DNA from: CAZUSU01 sp964623315
GTDB taxonomy: Bacteria > Patescibacteriota > Patescibacteriia > Magasanikbacterales > 2-02-FULL-50-9b
DNA: 23,970 bases
NCBI GenBank assembly: GCA_964623315.1
Contig: CAZUSU010000042.1
Span: 1-23,970 of the forward strand
Reading direction: 5' to 3'
In this document: positions 12,098-19,967 of the stretch, in pieces
Layout of the letters: each line of letters begins with the position of its first letter
Position numbering within the stretch: position 1 is the stretch's first letter
Notes under the pieces: model-generated
The model's input: the letters and a program-made list of their open reading frames with translations, nothing else
The model's database searches: none
Told to the model about the DNA's origin: nothing
Position numbers and translations under genes: made by a program

Positions 12098-12832
12098 ATG
12101 GCAGATCAAGCACTTTTTATTTTTATCGTCACTATAAGCGGAGCAGTAAGCGGTTCTTTTTTTGCGTGGTTCGGAAAAGAATTAATTGATAGCCGGCAGT
12201 TTCGCCTGCGGAGCGCTTGTGACGTGTGTCGGCGTCGCTTGGCATGGTGGGAAATGATTCCGATTATTTCTTATTTGGGGTTAGGCGGTAAGTGTCGCTC
12301 CTGCAGTTCTGCTATTGTGGTGGCTGATTGGGCGATGGAACTTATTGGCGCCGTATTGTTGGGGTTGGGGGCTTGGCGTTTCGGCATATCACGTGACTTT
12401 CTGTGGTGGGCGCTTTTTGCCTTAAGCACCATGCTCGTGTTTTACGTTGACCTGCGATGGATGATTGTCCCGCGCACCTTTTCAATTATTGTGGCACTCA
12501 TTGTACTCATGGCGCAGTGGTCAACCCCATGGTTGCCAATTGTGATTTTAACCGGACTGCTGGGTGCGATATTTTATTTTTTCCTCTATGCCATGTCGCG
12601 CGGTCGCTGGGTGGGGAATGGTGATGTGGGGCTCGGATTTATTATTGGTATTGCGGCAGGTACGCCGTCGCATCTTGGCATAACACTACTGCTGGCGCAT
12701 CTTGTTGGTGCCGCCGTTGCCGTAATAATGCTGAAGACGCGTCTAAAAAAATGGGGAGATGCTCTGCCACTCGGCGCGTTTTTAATGCCGGCCAGTTGGT
12801 TGACCGTTTTATATTATGGCTGGATTCATTAG
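12098..12832 (+). CDS. pilD: Type IV prepilin peptidase (A24 family)
   Basis: The 244-residue protein is an integral membrane aspartyl protease that cleaves prepilin leaders and in many cases N-methylates the new N-terminus. Near the N-terminus CDVC and CRSC form the cytoplasmic zinc-binding loop around WWEMIPIISYL. The two catalytic aspartates are expected in FYVDLRWMIVP and in GNGDVGLG (GxGD motif). At least six further hydrophobic helices are present. The length and order match PilD/ComC. No pilin or pilus ATPase gene is nearby, but type IV pili are common in CPR bacteria. An upstream in-frame GTG (12071) lies inside the promoter, so the ATG at 12098 was chosen. Confidence 0.93.
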   Translation: MADQALFIFIVTISGAVSGSFFAWFGKELIDSRQFRLRSACDVCRRRLAWWEMIPIISYLGLGGKCRSCSSAIVVADWAMELIGAVLLGLGAWRFGISRDFLWWALFALSTMLVFYVDLRWMIVPRTFSIIVALIVLMAQWSTPWLPIVILTGLLGAIFYFFLYAMSRGRWVGNGDVGLGFIIGIAAGTPSHLGITLLLAHLVGAAVAVIMLKTRLKKWGDALPLGAFLMPASWLTVLYYGWIH

Positions 12833-12846
12833 TGTATATCGTTAGA

Positions 12847-12876
12847 TTGACAAAGTAATACCCCGCATGCTATAGT
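12847..12876 (+). promoter_or_regulatory. Promoter of the DUF5666-like gene
   Basis: TTGACA (12847-12852), an 18-base spacer and TATAGT (12871-12876). The ATG at 12887 starts 10 bases after the box, which again implies a nearly leaderless mRNA. Confidence 0.7.
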
Positions 12877-12886
12877 GTATCTACCT

Positions 12887-13396
12887 ATGCGAAAACTGCT
12901 CATCTTAGCCATTTTCGCTCTATTTATTTCAACCGGAATTACGAGGGACGCCTTTACCGCGTCAAATGTTGTTATTGCAAAAGCTGTGGCCAAAAAAGCG
13001 CCGGTTCAAGCAAAAAAAGTAGTTGCCAAGAAAAAAAAGGTTAGTAGGGTCTGTAACTATTGCAAGTCGCTTGCCGAAGGTGTGGATAAGTCCACCGCGG
13101 CAAAAGCGGCGCAGTGGCAGGGCTTGGTGATCGGTATGAATGATGGAGAAAAAAGTTTAGTTATTACCGAAGCGCCAAAAATGAATCGTATTAAAGCATA
13201 TCCCCAGCGCAGTATTCGTATTACCGATGAAACAAAAATTATCACGGAAGAAGGGTGGGATGGCGATTTTGCCAACCTTGATATCGGCTATAAAGTAGAA
13301 GTACGCGGAAATTATGATGCAAAAAAACGCATCGTGAGCGCCACCTCAATTGAAATTATTGATGTACCGTCCACGCCAGTCACAAAAACAAAATAA
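12887..13396 (+). CDS. Secreted DUF5666-like protein
   Basis: The 169-residue protein begins with MRKLLILAIFALFISTGI, a signal peptide or anchor, followed by an Ala/Lys-rich linker (about 28-50) and a CNYC pair. The C-terminal part has WQGLVIGMNDGEKSLVIT, RSIRITDETKII, LDIGYKVEVRGNYD and KRIVSATSIEII. This beta-rich, OB-like pattern resembles DUF5666, of unknown function. The protein is probably exported and surface-bound through its basic linker. GTG 12875 overlaps the -10 box, so the ATG was chosen. Confidence 0.65.
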   Translation: MRKLLILAIFALFISTGITRDAFTASNVVIAKAVAKKAPVQAKKVVAKKKKVSRVCNYCKSLAEGVDKSTAAKAAQWQGLVIGMNDGEKSLVITEAPKMNRIKAYPQRSIRITDETKIITEEGWDGDFANLDIGYKVEVRGNYDAKKRIVSATSIEIIDVPSTPVTKTK

Positions 13397-13427
13397 AAAT
13401 ACCGATACGCCACATCTGCCGCATACA

Positions 13428-13455
13428 TTGACGGAATTTGCTTAACTGTTATACT
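13428..13455 (+). promoter_or_regulatory. Promoter of the PAS-protein gene (leaderless)
   Basis: TTGACG (13428-13433), a 16-base spacer and TATACT (13450-13455). The ATG at 13462 is six bases after the box, so transcription should begin at or next to the start codon. Confidence 0.7.
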
Positions 13456-13461
13456 CACTTC

Positions 13462-14601
13462 ATGATGCCACAGGTTGAGCAACGAGCAGTGGCCGCATCT
13501 CCTGATTCACTATTGCTGGAGCGGGTCATGGATTCGTTGCGTGAAAAATTTGTCGTGATAGACAGATTTTACACCCTGCTCATGGTTAATGCCGCCGCCA
13601 AGCCGAATGCGTTACGGCGTGACGAGATACTCGGCAAAAAACTTTTTGATATTTTTCCCAACTTACGCGAGCAGGGATTTGAACCACACATTGAACGCGC
13701 ATTTAATGAGCACGAATCCTACGCGGAACAATACGTGCTCCATCGTACCATTGATGGTTTTTTTGGATATCATCACCGTAAATTTTTACCGGTTATGGAT
13801 GGCGAAATCGTTTCGCACGTTATTATCATCACCGAAAATGTGCACGAGGAGCGCGTGGCCCAACTGCAAGCGCGCGCCGCCGCCGGCGAGTATCAGCAAC
13901 TTATTGAAACGCTTCATCTGGTGTCATTTGAGTTAGACGCGACCGGTCGTTTTGTCCATATCAATAATGCCGTTTCACCGTTGTTCGGCTATGTGCCGCA
14001 ACAACTCATCGGTCAGTCAATGACACATTATTTGCACGAACAGGATGTGGGGGCCACGTGGCATGTGTACTGGCAGATTGTGAATCAGGGACGTCCGTAT
14101 GGGGTGTGTGAAAACAGGTTTCGTTGCGCTACCGGTACTTACACGCACATGCGCTGGAATATTCATCCGTTATACGACCCGAATGGAAAGGTAATTGGGT
14201 GTCGTGGCGTGGGTGAAGACATGTCCGAAGATGCGCGCAAGGTACAGGCGTTGGAATCTGCGCGCGATTTATTCGGACAGGTGTTTCAGACAGCGCCCAC
14301 CGCGCTCATTATTGTGCGCGCCGACACAATTTATGCTATGAATCGTATGGCGCATCGGATTACCCATGCCAAGCGAGATGAATTTAATGGCATGCCATTT
14401 GAGCAACTATTTTTTAATGCAGATCGGGCTCGGGTACGAGCGGTTATGTCGGCGACCGACGTAAACGGACGGTGTGTTTGTGATGCGCGTATCATACGTC
14501 GTGCCGATGATGTACTCCACGCACATCTCACGTGCGTGCGCATGCGTCCGGATTATGCTCTCGTCGCTCTTGAACCGGCAGTCATACGTGAGGTACAATA
14601 G
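13462..14601 (+). CDS. Three-PAS-domain protein without output domain
   Basis: The 379-residue protein consists of three PAS-like units. The first (about 10-125) contains DSLREKFVVIDRFYTLLMVNAAA and LGKKLFDIFPNL. The second (about 140-255) contains VSFELDATGRFVHINNAVS, LFGYVPQQLIGQS and PLYDPNGKVIGCRGVGEDM. The third (about 265-375) contains FQTAPTALIIVRADTIYAMN. PAS domains sense redox, ligands or light and usually drive a kinase, cyclase or transcription factor. None of these follows here; the protein ends after the third unit. It could act through a partner protein. There is no signal peptide or membrane helix, so it is cytoplasmic. A second ATG at 13465 is an equal start candidate. The permease gene follows within about 22-46 bp. 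Confidence 0.85.
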   Translation: MMPQVEQRAVAASPDSLLLERVMDSLREKFVVIDRFYTLLMVNAAAKPNALRRDEILGKKLFDIFPNLREQGFEPHIERAFNEHESYAEQYVLHRTIDGFFGYHHRKFLPVMDGEIVSHVIIITENVHEERVAQLQARAAAGEYQQLIETLHLVSFELDATGRFVHINNAVSPLFGYVPQQLIGQSMTHYLHEQDVGATWHVYWQIVNQGRPYGVCENRFRCATGTYTHMRWNIHPLYDPNGKVIGCRGVGEDMSEDARKVQALESARDLFGQVFQTAPTALIIVRADTIYAMNRMAHRITHAKRDEFNGMPFEQLFFNADRARVRAVMSATDVNGRCVCDARIIRRADDVLHAHLTCVRMRPDYALVALEPAVIREVQ

Positions 14602-14623
14602 TGCGTGTGAAGCAGTAACTTTT

Positions 14624-15688
14624 GTGTTTAAAAGTTTTTTTGTACCTTTGATTTCATTTTCTTCGCAACCACTCACCCGAGCTGTTGCTGTTTTGTGTTC
14701 CACTATTATTGGCGCCGGTGTGCTTGGCATACCGTATTTGTTTGCCCGCGTGGGCGCAGTAGTCGGCTTACTCTACGTGTTGGGGATGGGCGCGCTCATG
14801 CTTGGCGTTCATTTGGCCGTTGCCGAATTGGCCATCCGGACAAAAATGCGCGCGCAACTGTCCGGTCTGGTGCGACGTTATTGTGGCGCGAGCGCATCGT
14901 ACGCCATGGCAGTAGTTTTTTTATTTTTGCACTGGGGAGCACTTGTCGCCTATTTGATTGGCGAAGGAGAGTCGCTGTCTGCGTTATTTGGCGGACCGTC
15001 GCTCGGGTGGACCTTGGTATTTTTTTGCGTTGCGGTGGCACTCATATTGCGGGGGAGTACCTTTGTGGCAAAATTTGATGCACATATTGTGTGGGGGACG
15101 GTGCTGATGATTCTCATCATTTCACTTTATGCCGCACTGCATGCGCGGGTAATGCCGCTCGTGCCAGAATCAGGCGCATCATTGTGGATTCCCTTTGGCG
15201 TTTTTTTATTTGCCTTGCACGGAACGTCTGCGATTGCGGAACTGGAAGTAGTCGTCCATCAAAATCCATCGTTATTGCGGCGTGCCGTAGTGTGGGGAAC
15301 GCTTATACCGCTTACGCTATACACCATTTTTGCTTTAGCCGTTATTTCCGTTACCGGTACTGCCACCACGTCGGTCGCTACCATTGGGCTCGGTGAATCG
15401 TTGGGGCCTGCCATGCGCATTGCGGGAAATACCTTTGCGGCTATTGCCATGCTCGCCAGTTTTGTGACGATTGGCCACACCATGCGACGAGCGTTTCAGT
15501 GGGACTACGGATTTTCTGCGCGCGGTGCGGCACTGCTCGCGCTCGGCGTCCCGTTGGTGGTGTATGCCGTGGGCGCGCGTGAGTTTATCTTGGTCATTGG
15601 CACGGTGGGAGCGAGCGCGGGTACTATAGAAATAATTCTTATTGCGTGCGCGTTGTGGCGATCGGCACCAATCAAAAAAAATATATGA
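14624..15688 (+). CDS. Aromatic amino acid permease-like transporter (APC superfamily)
   Basis: About 354 residues with around eleven membrane helices. The N-terminal SSQPLTRAVAVLCSTIIGAGVLGIPYLFARVGAVVG, with its GAGVLG-P glycine-rich first helix, is the hallmark of the tryptophan/tyrosine and hydroxy/aromatic permease group, which takes up amino acids with H+ or Na+. HGTSAIAELEVVV is the conserved region near the sixth helix. Substrate specificity is not shown by the sequence. The start is uncertain: GTG 14624 is offered, with TTG 14648 as the alternative; the frame stays open further upstream but that overlaps the PAS gene. The stop overlaps the ATG of the next gene as ATGA, so the two are translationally coupled. 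Confidence 0.8.
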   Translation: MFKSFFVPLISFSSQPLTRAVAVLCSTIIGAGVLGIPYLFARVGAVVGLLYVLGMGALMLGVHLAVAELAIRTKMRAQLSGLVRRYCGASASYAMAVVFLFLHWGALVAYLIGEGESLSALFGGPSLGWTLVFFCVAVALILRGSTFVAKFDAHIVWGTVLMILIISLYAALHARVMPLVPESGASLWIPFGVFLFALHGTSAIAELEVVVHQNPSLLRRAVVWGTLIPLTLYTIFALAVISVTGTATTSVATIGLGESLGPAMRIAGNTFAAIAMLASFVTIGHTMRRAFQWDYGFSARGAALLALGVPLVVYAVGAREFILVIGTVGASAGTIEIILIACALWRSAPIKKNI

Positions 15689-16920
15689 AAAAAATTCTCA
15701 TTCTCGGTGGCGGTTTTGCCGGTGTTGAATTTTATCGTTCGTTACATCCTCGTGTACACTCGTCGCCGCGCGCATTATTTCAGATGATATCAATCCACAA
15801 TTATTTTTTGTTTTATCCGATGTTGCACGAAGTGGCGACCGGATCTATTGAGCGTTCGCATATTACCCAGCCGATTCGCGAAATTGTTGATTGTTGTGTG
15901 GAGACGTTTACGCAAGCAGAAGTACTGCGGTTGGATTTTGCCGCACAGCGCGTAGAAACGTCTGTCGGGCAGGTGCCGTATGATTATTTAGTGGTGGGAC
16001 TTGGCGTGCGGCCGCATTATTCTGGGGTGCTCGGCGCGGACGTGCACTGTGTGTCGTTTAAATCCATTCGCGACGCGGTCATTGTGCGCAACCACACGGT
16101 GCGACATTTTGAACTCGCCACGCGTGAGCGTGATGAAAAAAAACGCCGTGCCTTACTCTCTTTTGTGATTGTGGGTGGCGGCGCCGTGGGCGTGGAACTC
16201 GCCGGACAAATTTCTGATTGGGCATTTGGCGAATTACAGGAGTTGTATCAGGAAATTGATCGCGCGGAAATTTCCATTACGCTTATTGAAGCGGGAGATC
16301 GTCTCATAAAACAGTTTCATCCTGACATGAGTCGGCGCGCGCACGAGCGTTTGGAGCAAAGGGGCGTGCGTGTTCTTTTAAATGAGCGAGTACAAGAGTG
16401 CGCCGCTAGCGGTGTGCAATTATCATCCGGCGAATTAGTCGCGGGCGAACTGCGGGTGTGGTCTGCCGGTACGACGTCACAATTGCGCGGCATGGTGGCA
16501 CCGGAGTATCTTTCGGAGCGTGGGGCGCTCAAAGTTGAACAGACGCTCCAGTTGGTCGGCCATCCGGAAGTATATGCTATTGGCGATAACGCAGAAATTG
16601 TTTCGCCCCGAGCACTTTTCGTGCCACAAACCGCCCAAGCGGCGGCGGCCGAAGCGCGTCATGCCGCAGATAATCTGTTGCGCTCTCTTGATCTGCAACA
16701 GCAAACGCCATTTTATTTTGCATCCGCCGGCGACATTATACCTATTGGTGATTGGTTTGCCGTTGCCGAGGTGCGTGGGGTGCGGTTTTCTGGTCGCATC
16801 GCATGGGTCATGCGCCGTCTCATTTTTTTGAAACGCATATGGAGCCCGCTCAATCGCATTAAAGTGTTTGTTGATTGGGTTTTGCACGGGTTTATGCGTC
16901 GCGATACTTCCGAATTGTAG
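15685..16920 (+). CDS. ndh: Type II NADH dehydrogenase (NDH-2)
   Basis: The 411-residue flavoprotein has two Rossmann folds: ILILGGGFAGVEF (FAD, residues 4-16) and FVIVGGGAVGVELAG (NADH, 160-174), and the FAD-binding YAIGDNA (297-303). The C-terminal 45 residues (WVMRRLIFLKRIWSPLNRIKVFVDWVLHGFM) form amphipathic helices that anchor NDH-2 to the inner face of the membrane. The enzyme passes electrons from NADH to quinone without pumping protons. The length is normal. An in-frame ATG at 15646 lies inside the permease gene; the ATG at 15685 was chosen because the Rossmann fold begins there. No terminal oxidase is in the window. Confidence 0.93.
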   Translation: MKKILILGGGFAGVEFYRSLHPRVHSSPRALFQMISIHNYFLFYPMLHEVATGSIERSHITQPIREIVDCCVETFTQAEVLRLDFAAQRVETSVGQVPYDYLVVGLGVRPHYSGVLGADVHCVSFKSIRDAVIVRNHTVRHFELATRERDEKKRRALLSFVIVGGGAVGVELAGQISDWAFGELQELYQEIDRAEISITLIEAGDRLIKQFHPDMSRRAHERLEQRGVRVLLNERVQECAASGVQLSSGELVAGELRVWSAGTTSQLRGMVAPEYLSERGALKVEQTLQLVGHPEVYAIGDNAEIVSPRALFVPQTAQAAAAEARHAADNLLRSLDLQQQTPFYFASAGDIIPIGDWFAVAEVRGVRFSGRIAWVMRRLIFLKRIWSPLNRIKVFVDWVLHGFMRRDTSEL

Positions 16921-16943
16921 CTCCTTGAGGACTATGCTATAAT
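16915..16943 (+). promoter_or_regulatory. Promoter of the yidC cluster
   Basis: TTGTAG (16915-16920), a 17-base spacer ending in TGC and TATAAT (16938-16943), a perfect extended -10. The -35 box overlaps the ndh stop codon. The ATG at 16958 is 14 bases after the -10 box. Confidence 0.7.
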
Positions 16944-16957
16944 TTGGCACAGAACTT

Positions 16958-17707
16958 ATGGACTTTTTAAGCGCCTTTTGGCAGATATATTTATTTCAAC
17001 CGCTCGTAAACGCACTCGTCTATTTATATAATACGGTGGCGAATCAAAATTTAGGATGGGCGGTGGTGTATCTTACGGTTGGCTTGCGCGTAATTTTGTT
17101 GCCCTTTTCAATTATTTCGGAGCGCAATCAGTTGCGCTACGCCGAAATGCAGGAAAAAATTGATGCGGCACAGCGCACGCATCGCACGGATCCGGTGTAC
17201 ATAAAAGAATATGTTCGCACTCTCCTGCGAAAATATAAAGTCCGCCCGTGGGCAAAAACCGTTGTACTGGCGTTTCAGTTGCTCGTATTGGTGTTGTTGT
17301 ATCAGGTTTTTTTGACCGGAGTGAATAGCGCACAACTCGCGCGTATCATTTATCCGGGGATAGAATATCCGGGCAAATTAAACACGCTGTTTTTTTCTGT
17401 TCCGTATGCCAATGCGCCGGACAAAATCATTAATTTTGATATTGCCGAACGCGGCGTCATTTTTGCGGCCGTTGTTGCGGTAGTGTTGCTTCTTGATATA
17501 CTGATAGGGGTCAAGCGTGGTGCGCGCGGTTTTACTTCATCTGACGTGACATTCATGATTGTATTTCCGGCGGCATCATTTCTGTTACTCTGGTGGTTGC
17601 CGATGGTTAAGGCGCTCTTTATTTTTACGTCACTCATGTTCGGCTACGCGCTCACCTTATTGCGTGTTATGTTTTACCGGCCACCCAAGGGAGACGGTCA
17701 CCACTAA
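16958..17707 (+). CDS. yidC: YidC/Oxa1-family membrane protein insertase
   Basis: The 249-residue protein has the short YidC core without the large periplasmic domain. LVNALVYLYNTVANQNLGWAVVYLTVGLRVILLPFS holds the first core helices and the conserved Arg in the hydrophilic groove. A charged cytoplasmic hairpin (about 60-95, with RNQLRYAEMQEKIDAAQ) follows. Four further helices and FTSSDVTFMIVFPAASFLLLWWLP then make the core complete. YidC inserts and folds membrane proteins alone or with SecYEG. It starts a three-gene cluster (yidC, SPFH protein, helical protein) with gaps of 6 bp. The leader has no Shine-Dalgarno sequence. Confidence 0.9.
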   Translation: MDFLSAFWQIYLFQPLVNALVYLYNTVANQNLGWAVVYLTVGLRVILLPFSIISERNQLRYAEMQEKIDAAQRTHRTDPVYIKEYVRTLLRKYKVRPWAKTVVLAFQLLVLVLLYQVFLTGVNSAQLARIIYPGIEYPGKLNTLFFSVPYANAPDKIINFDIAERGVIFAAVVAVVLLLDILIGVKRGARGFTSSDVTFMIVFPAASFLLLWWLPMVKALFIFTSLMFGYALTLLRVMFYRPPKGDGHH

Positions 17708-17713
17708 AAACTT

Positions 17714-18277
17714 ATGTCTGCAGATATTGACAAAATGATGTACTCGTTCGTCATGGAGGACGTGCTCAAGGGCGTCGCCATTTATGTGCCTCCCGGCTAT
17801 GTGGCGGCAGTGTATGATTTGGGGCGCGGCGTGTTAAAAAAAGTGTACACGCCGGGTTTGCATTTAAAAATTCCGTTTTGGCAAAAAGCAAAATTGTTTA
17901 ACGTACAAACGCTGGAATACACCATTGATGACGATTTTAATCCGGATTTAATTCGCGCGCTCGGTGATCGGCCGATTGATGCAACGACGCGCGACGGTGT
18001 AGCATTATCATTGGAAGGGACGGTGTTGTTGCGCCTTGATGTCCATCAAATTCCGACCATTTGGCAAACCATTGGCGAAGATTTTGTCCAAAAAATTGTG
18101 CGCCCCACTATTCGTTCACGGTTTCGTTTAATTGCGTCGCGTTTTACGTTTGAAGAAATTCATTCTTCTAAGCGTGACATGATTGAAGTGGAAATTAAAA
18201 ACGAACTTGAACGCATATTTTTTCCGCGCGGCATTTTTGTGGAAAATGTGTTGCTGGGGAAGGTGGTGCAATTGTAA
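17714..18277 (+). CDS. SPFH (prohibitin/Band 7) domain protein
   Basis: The 187-residue protein is mainly one SPFH domain: VPPGYVAAVYDLGRGVLKKVYTPGLHLKIPFWQKAKLFNVQTLEYTID, then the strand TRDGVALSLEGTVLLRLD, and IRSRFRLIASRFTFEEIHSSKRDMIEVEIKNEL. SPFH proteins form membrane-associated rings or cages, and prohibitin-like members regulate AAA proteases and membrane quality. No clear N-terminal membrane helix and no long C-terminal coiled coil is present, so it is shorter than usual. The next gene, 6 bp downstream, encodes a coiled-coil protein and may supply that part. yidC upstream fits a membrane-protein quality theme (inference). Confidence 0.85.
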   Translation: MSADIDKMMYSFVMEDVLKGVAIYVPPGYVAAVYDLGRGVLKKVYTPGLHLKIPFWQKAKLFNVQTLEYTIDDDFNPDLIRALGDRPIDATTRDGVALSLEGTVLLRLDVHQIPTIWQTIGEDFVQKIVRPTIRSRFRLIASRFTFEEIHSSKRDMIEVEIKNELERIFFPRGIFVENVLLGKVVQL

Positions 18278-18283
18278 AATTTT

Positions 18284-19873
18284 ATGTCTCTTTCAGAATT
18301 ACAGGCAAAAATTGCTGAAGCAAAAGTAGCACAAGAAGCAAAAATTGCTGAAGAAAAAGCTACAGCAGATACAGCGGCGAAAAAAGCGGCAGATCGTGCA
18401 AATCTGAAAATTCGGGTTGCCGAAGCGCTCACGAATCGCACGAGCGGTGTAGAACAATCCCGAGCGAATGCGGCGCAGGCAGCAGAGTTTTCCGGCACAT
18501 TGCATGAAATGCTTGCGGCAAAAGAAAACGCAGATGCTGACCGTGCGGTTAAAGAAAAAAGTGCGGAGATTGATTCGGCCGTGTCTGATGCAAAAATTGT
18601 GGGCGTAAATATGACCCCAGAAGAAGAAGCACAGCTTCGAACTGGCGAAGTTGGCCCCCTTGATCAAAAACGTCAGGAAGAATTAACAAAAATTAAAACC
18701 GGTACGCTCGGCGATATTTCGGCAGCAGCGAAAACGGTTGGTGAGAATGCAGTGCAGGAAGCCGATATTTTAAAAAATCTTTCATCATCAGTTGAAGGGC
18801 TTTCTGCGGACGACCACGTTGAACTTGCGGAGGCGCTGAAGGTTGGTGGGGTGGAGGCACTTGAGATATTTAAGAATAAACGTAAGGATCGCGTGGCAAC
18901 TTCTGTTGAATCCGAAAAATCGGAGAGTGCACGAGAAACGCTCGTTACTGAACTAAAGATGAAAGTGAAGAATATGATGCATAAAGCACGTCTGGATGAC
19001 GCCTATCCTCATGAACCCACTTCAAATACGCAATTTTTTGGACAGATGCATTCAGTCCTACACGATCGGCTTTTTAGCGAGGATGTTTTAGGAAAAATCA
19101 GTGGTGCACTAGACAGCGGTGGCAATTTGTCGCGTGTGAGGGAAACAATTACCGCAGCGCTTACACCCATAAGACAACGTATGACACAAGAATCAGGCGA
19201 ATTGCTTGCACAACAAATGGATGCCTCTTTGAAGTTGGATTCAATGCGCCGTGAGAGCCCTGCCGTTGTTGAACAACGCAAGCAAGAAACGATGAAGAAT
19301 CTTACGGAGCTATTGAAATTATTTGATAGCGCTATAGGCAGGAGGTATCTGGATGGTGTTATTTTGTTGGATCAAAAAGACTTTAGGGAAAAATATCCAG
19401 ACACTCCGCTGACGGGTGAAAAGGCCGAACAGATGAACGCACTAGTTCGTACAGTTCGCGATAATAACATCATTATACTATATCCAAATCAGTACATGAG
19501 CGGTGATACCTCAACAGAATCGAGAACAAAAAGAATACAAGATAAGAGCCAGTTTCTGCGCTCCCTAGTGCTGTCACAGAGGCCTGCTTTTCCAGCTGGA
19601 AAGTATTTTGATGATGTTGTAGTACCAATAGCAAGACGCGCAGGTCGTCTTGAACAGTTTAATACGGGATTTTATCAGGCATTAAGCGTATTAGATGGAG
19701 CGTACCCAAGAAGTCGGCAAATTGAGATGGATAATGGTATTAAGAGCGCCAGCTTCCTGTTTCAAAACATAATTCGTGATCAATCAGATCAGTTGTTTCA
19801 AAATGTGCTAAACGATTTTGATTCATCAGAAGCCGGAAAATTGTATAAAAAATTATTTGAAAGCAGTGGCTAA
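18284..19873 (+). CDS. Long helical / coiled-coil protein, unknown function
   Basis: The 529-residue protein was not assigned to a family. Residues 1-60 are an Ala/Lys/Glu-rich coiled coil with an 11-residue repeat. The matching 16-base DNA repeat GCAAAAATTGCTGAAG occurs at 18305-18320 and 18338-18353. Residues 60-300 are helical with many Glu/Lys, and 300-529 form a less biased, probably globular part with LDGVILLDQKDFREKYPD and LFQNIIRDQSDQLFQNVLNDF. No signal peptide or membrane helix is seen. It starts 6 bp after the SPFH gene and ends 24 bp before the CIRCE promoter. It may be a scaffold partner of the SPFH protein. Confidence 0.6.
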   Translation: MSLSELQAKIAEAKVAQEAKIAEEKATADTAAKKAADRANLKIRVAEALTNRTSGVEQSRANAAQAAEFSGTLHEMLAAKENADADRAVKEKSAEIDSAVSDAKIVGVNMTPEEEAQLRTGEVGPLDQKRQEELTKIKTGTLGDISAAAKTVGENAVQEADILKNLSSSVEGLSADDHVELAEALKVGGVEALEIFKNKRKDRVATSVESEKSESARETLVTELKMKVKNMMHKARLDDAYPHEPTSNTQFFGQMHSVLHDRLFSEDVLGKISGALDSGGNLSRVRETITAALTPIRQRMTQESGELLAQQMDASLKLDSMRRESPAVVEQRKQETMKNLTELLKLFDSAIGRRYLDGVILLDQKDFREKYPDTPLTGEKAEQMNALVRTVRDNNIIILYPNQYMSGDTSTESRTKRIQDKSQFLRSLVLSQRPAFPAGKYFDDVVVPIARRAGRLEQFNTGFYQALSVLDGAYPRSRQIEMDNGIKSASFLFQNIIRDQSDQLFQNVLNDFDSSEAGKLYKKLFESSG

Positions 19874-19897
19874 TGTGATCTTGGTGGGCAGGCGCTC

Positions 19898-19926
19898 TTG
19901 ACACCTTTGTATTAGCACTCTATACT
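19898..19926 (+). promoter_or_regulatory. Heat-shock operon promoter
   Basis: TTGACA (19898-19903), a 17-base spacer and TATACT (19921-19926) form a near-consensus sigma70 promoter for hrcA-grpE-dnaK-dnaJ. The -10 box lies in the spacer of the CIRCE operator. The leader to ATG 19968 is about 35 bases and has no Shine-Dalgarno sequence. Confidence 0.9.
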
Positions 19927-19938
19927 CAAGAGTGCTAA
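19912..19938. promoter_or_regulatory. CIRCE operator (HrcA-binding site)
   Basis: TTAGCACTC-N9-GAGTGCTAA is a perfect match to the CIRCE consensus, with both arms exact and the spacer exactly nine bases. It covers the -10 box and the start site, so HrcA binding would block RNA polymerase. Since hrcA is the first gene, the operon is autoregulated and released when heat shock draws chaperones away from HrcA. Confidence 0.97.
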
Positions 19939-19967
19939 TATTGTTTTAGCACGGCAACACATTAATT

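Noticed and set aside
14474..14623. Upstream extension of the permease frame
   Set aside because: It overlaps the 3' end of the PAS gene, has no membrane-helix pattern, and the conserved permease start comes later.
16925..16943. TTGAGG at 16925 as the -35 box of the yidC promoter
   Set aside because: It is only seven bases from TATAAT. TTGTAG at 16915 has the correct 17-base spacing.
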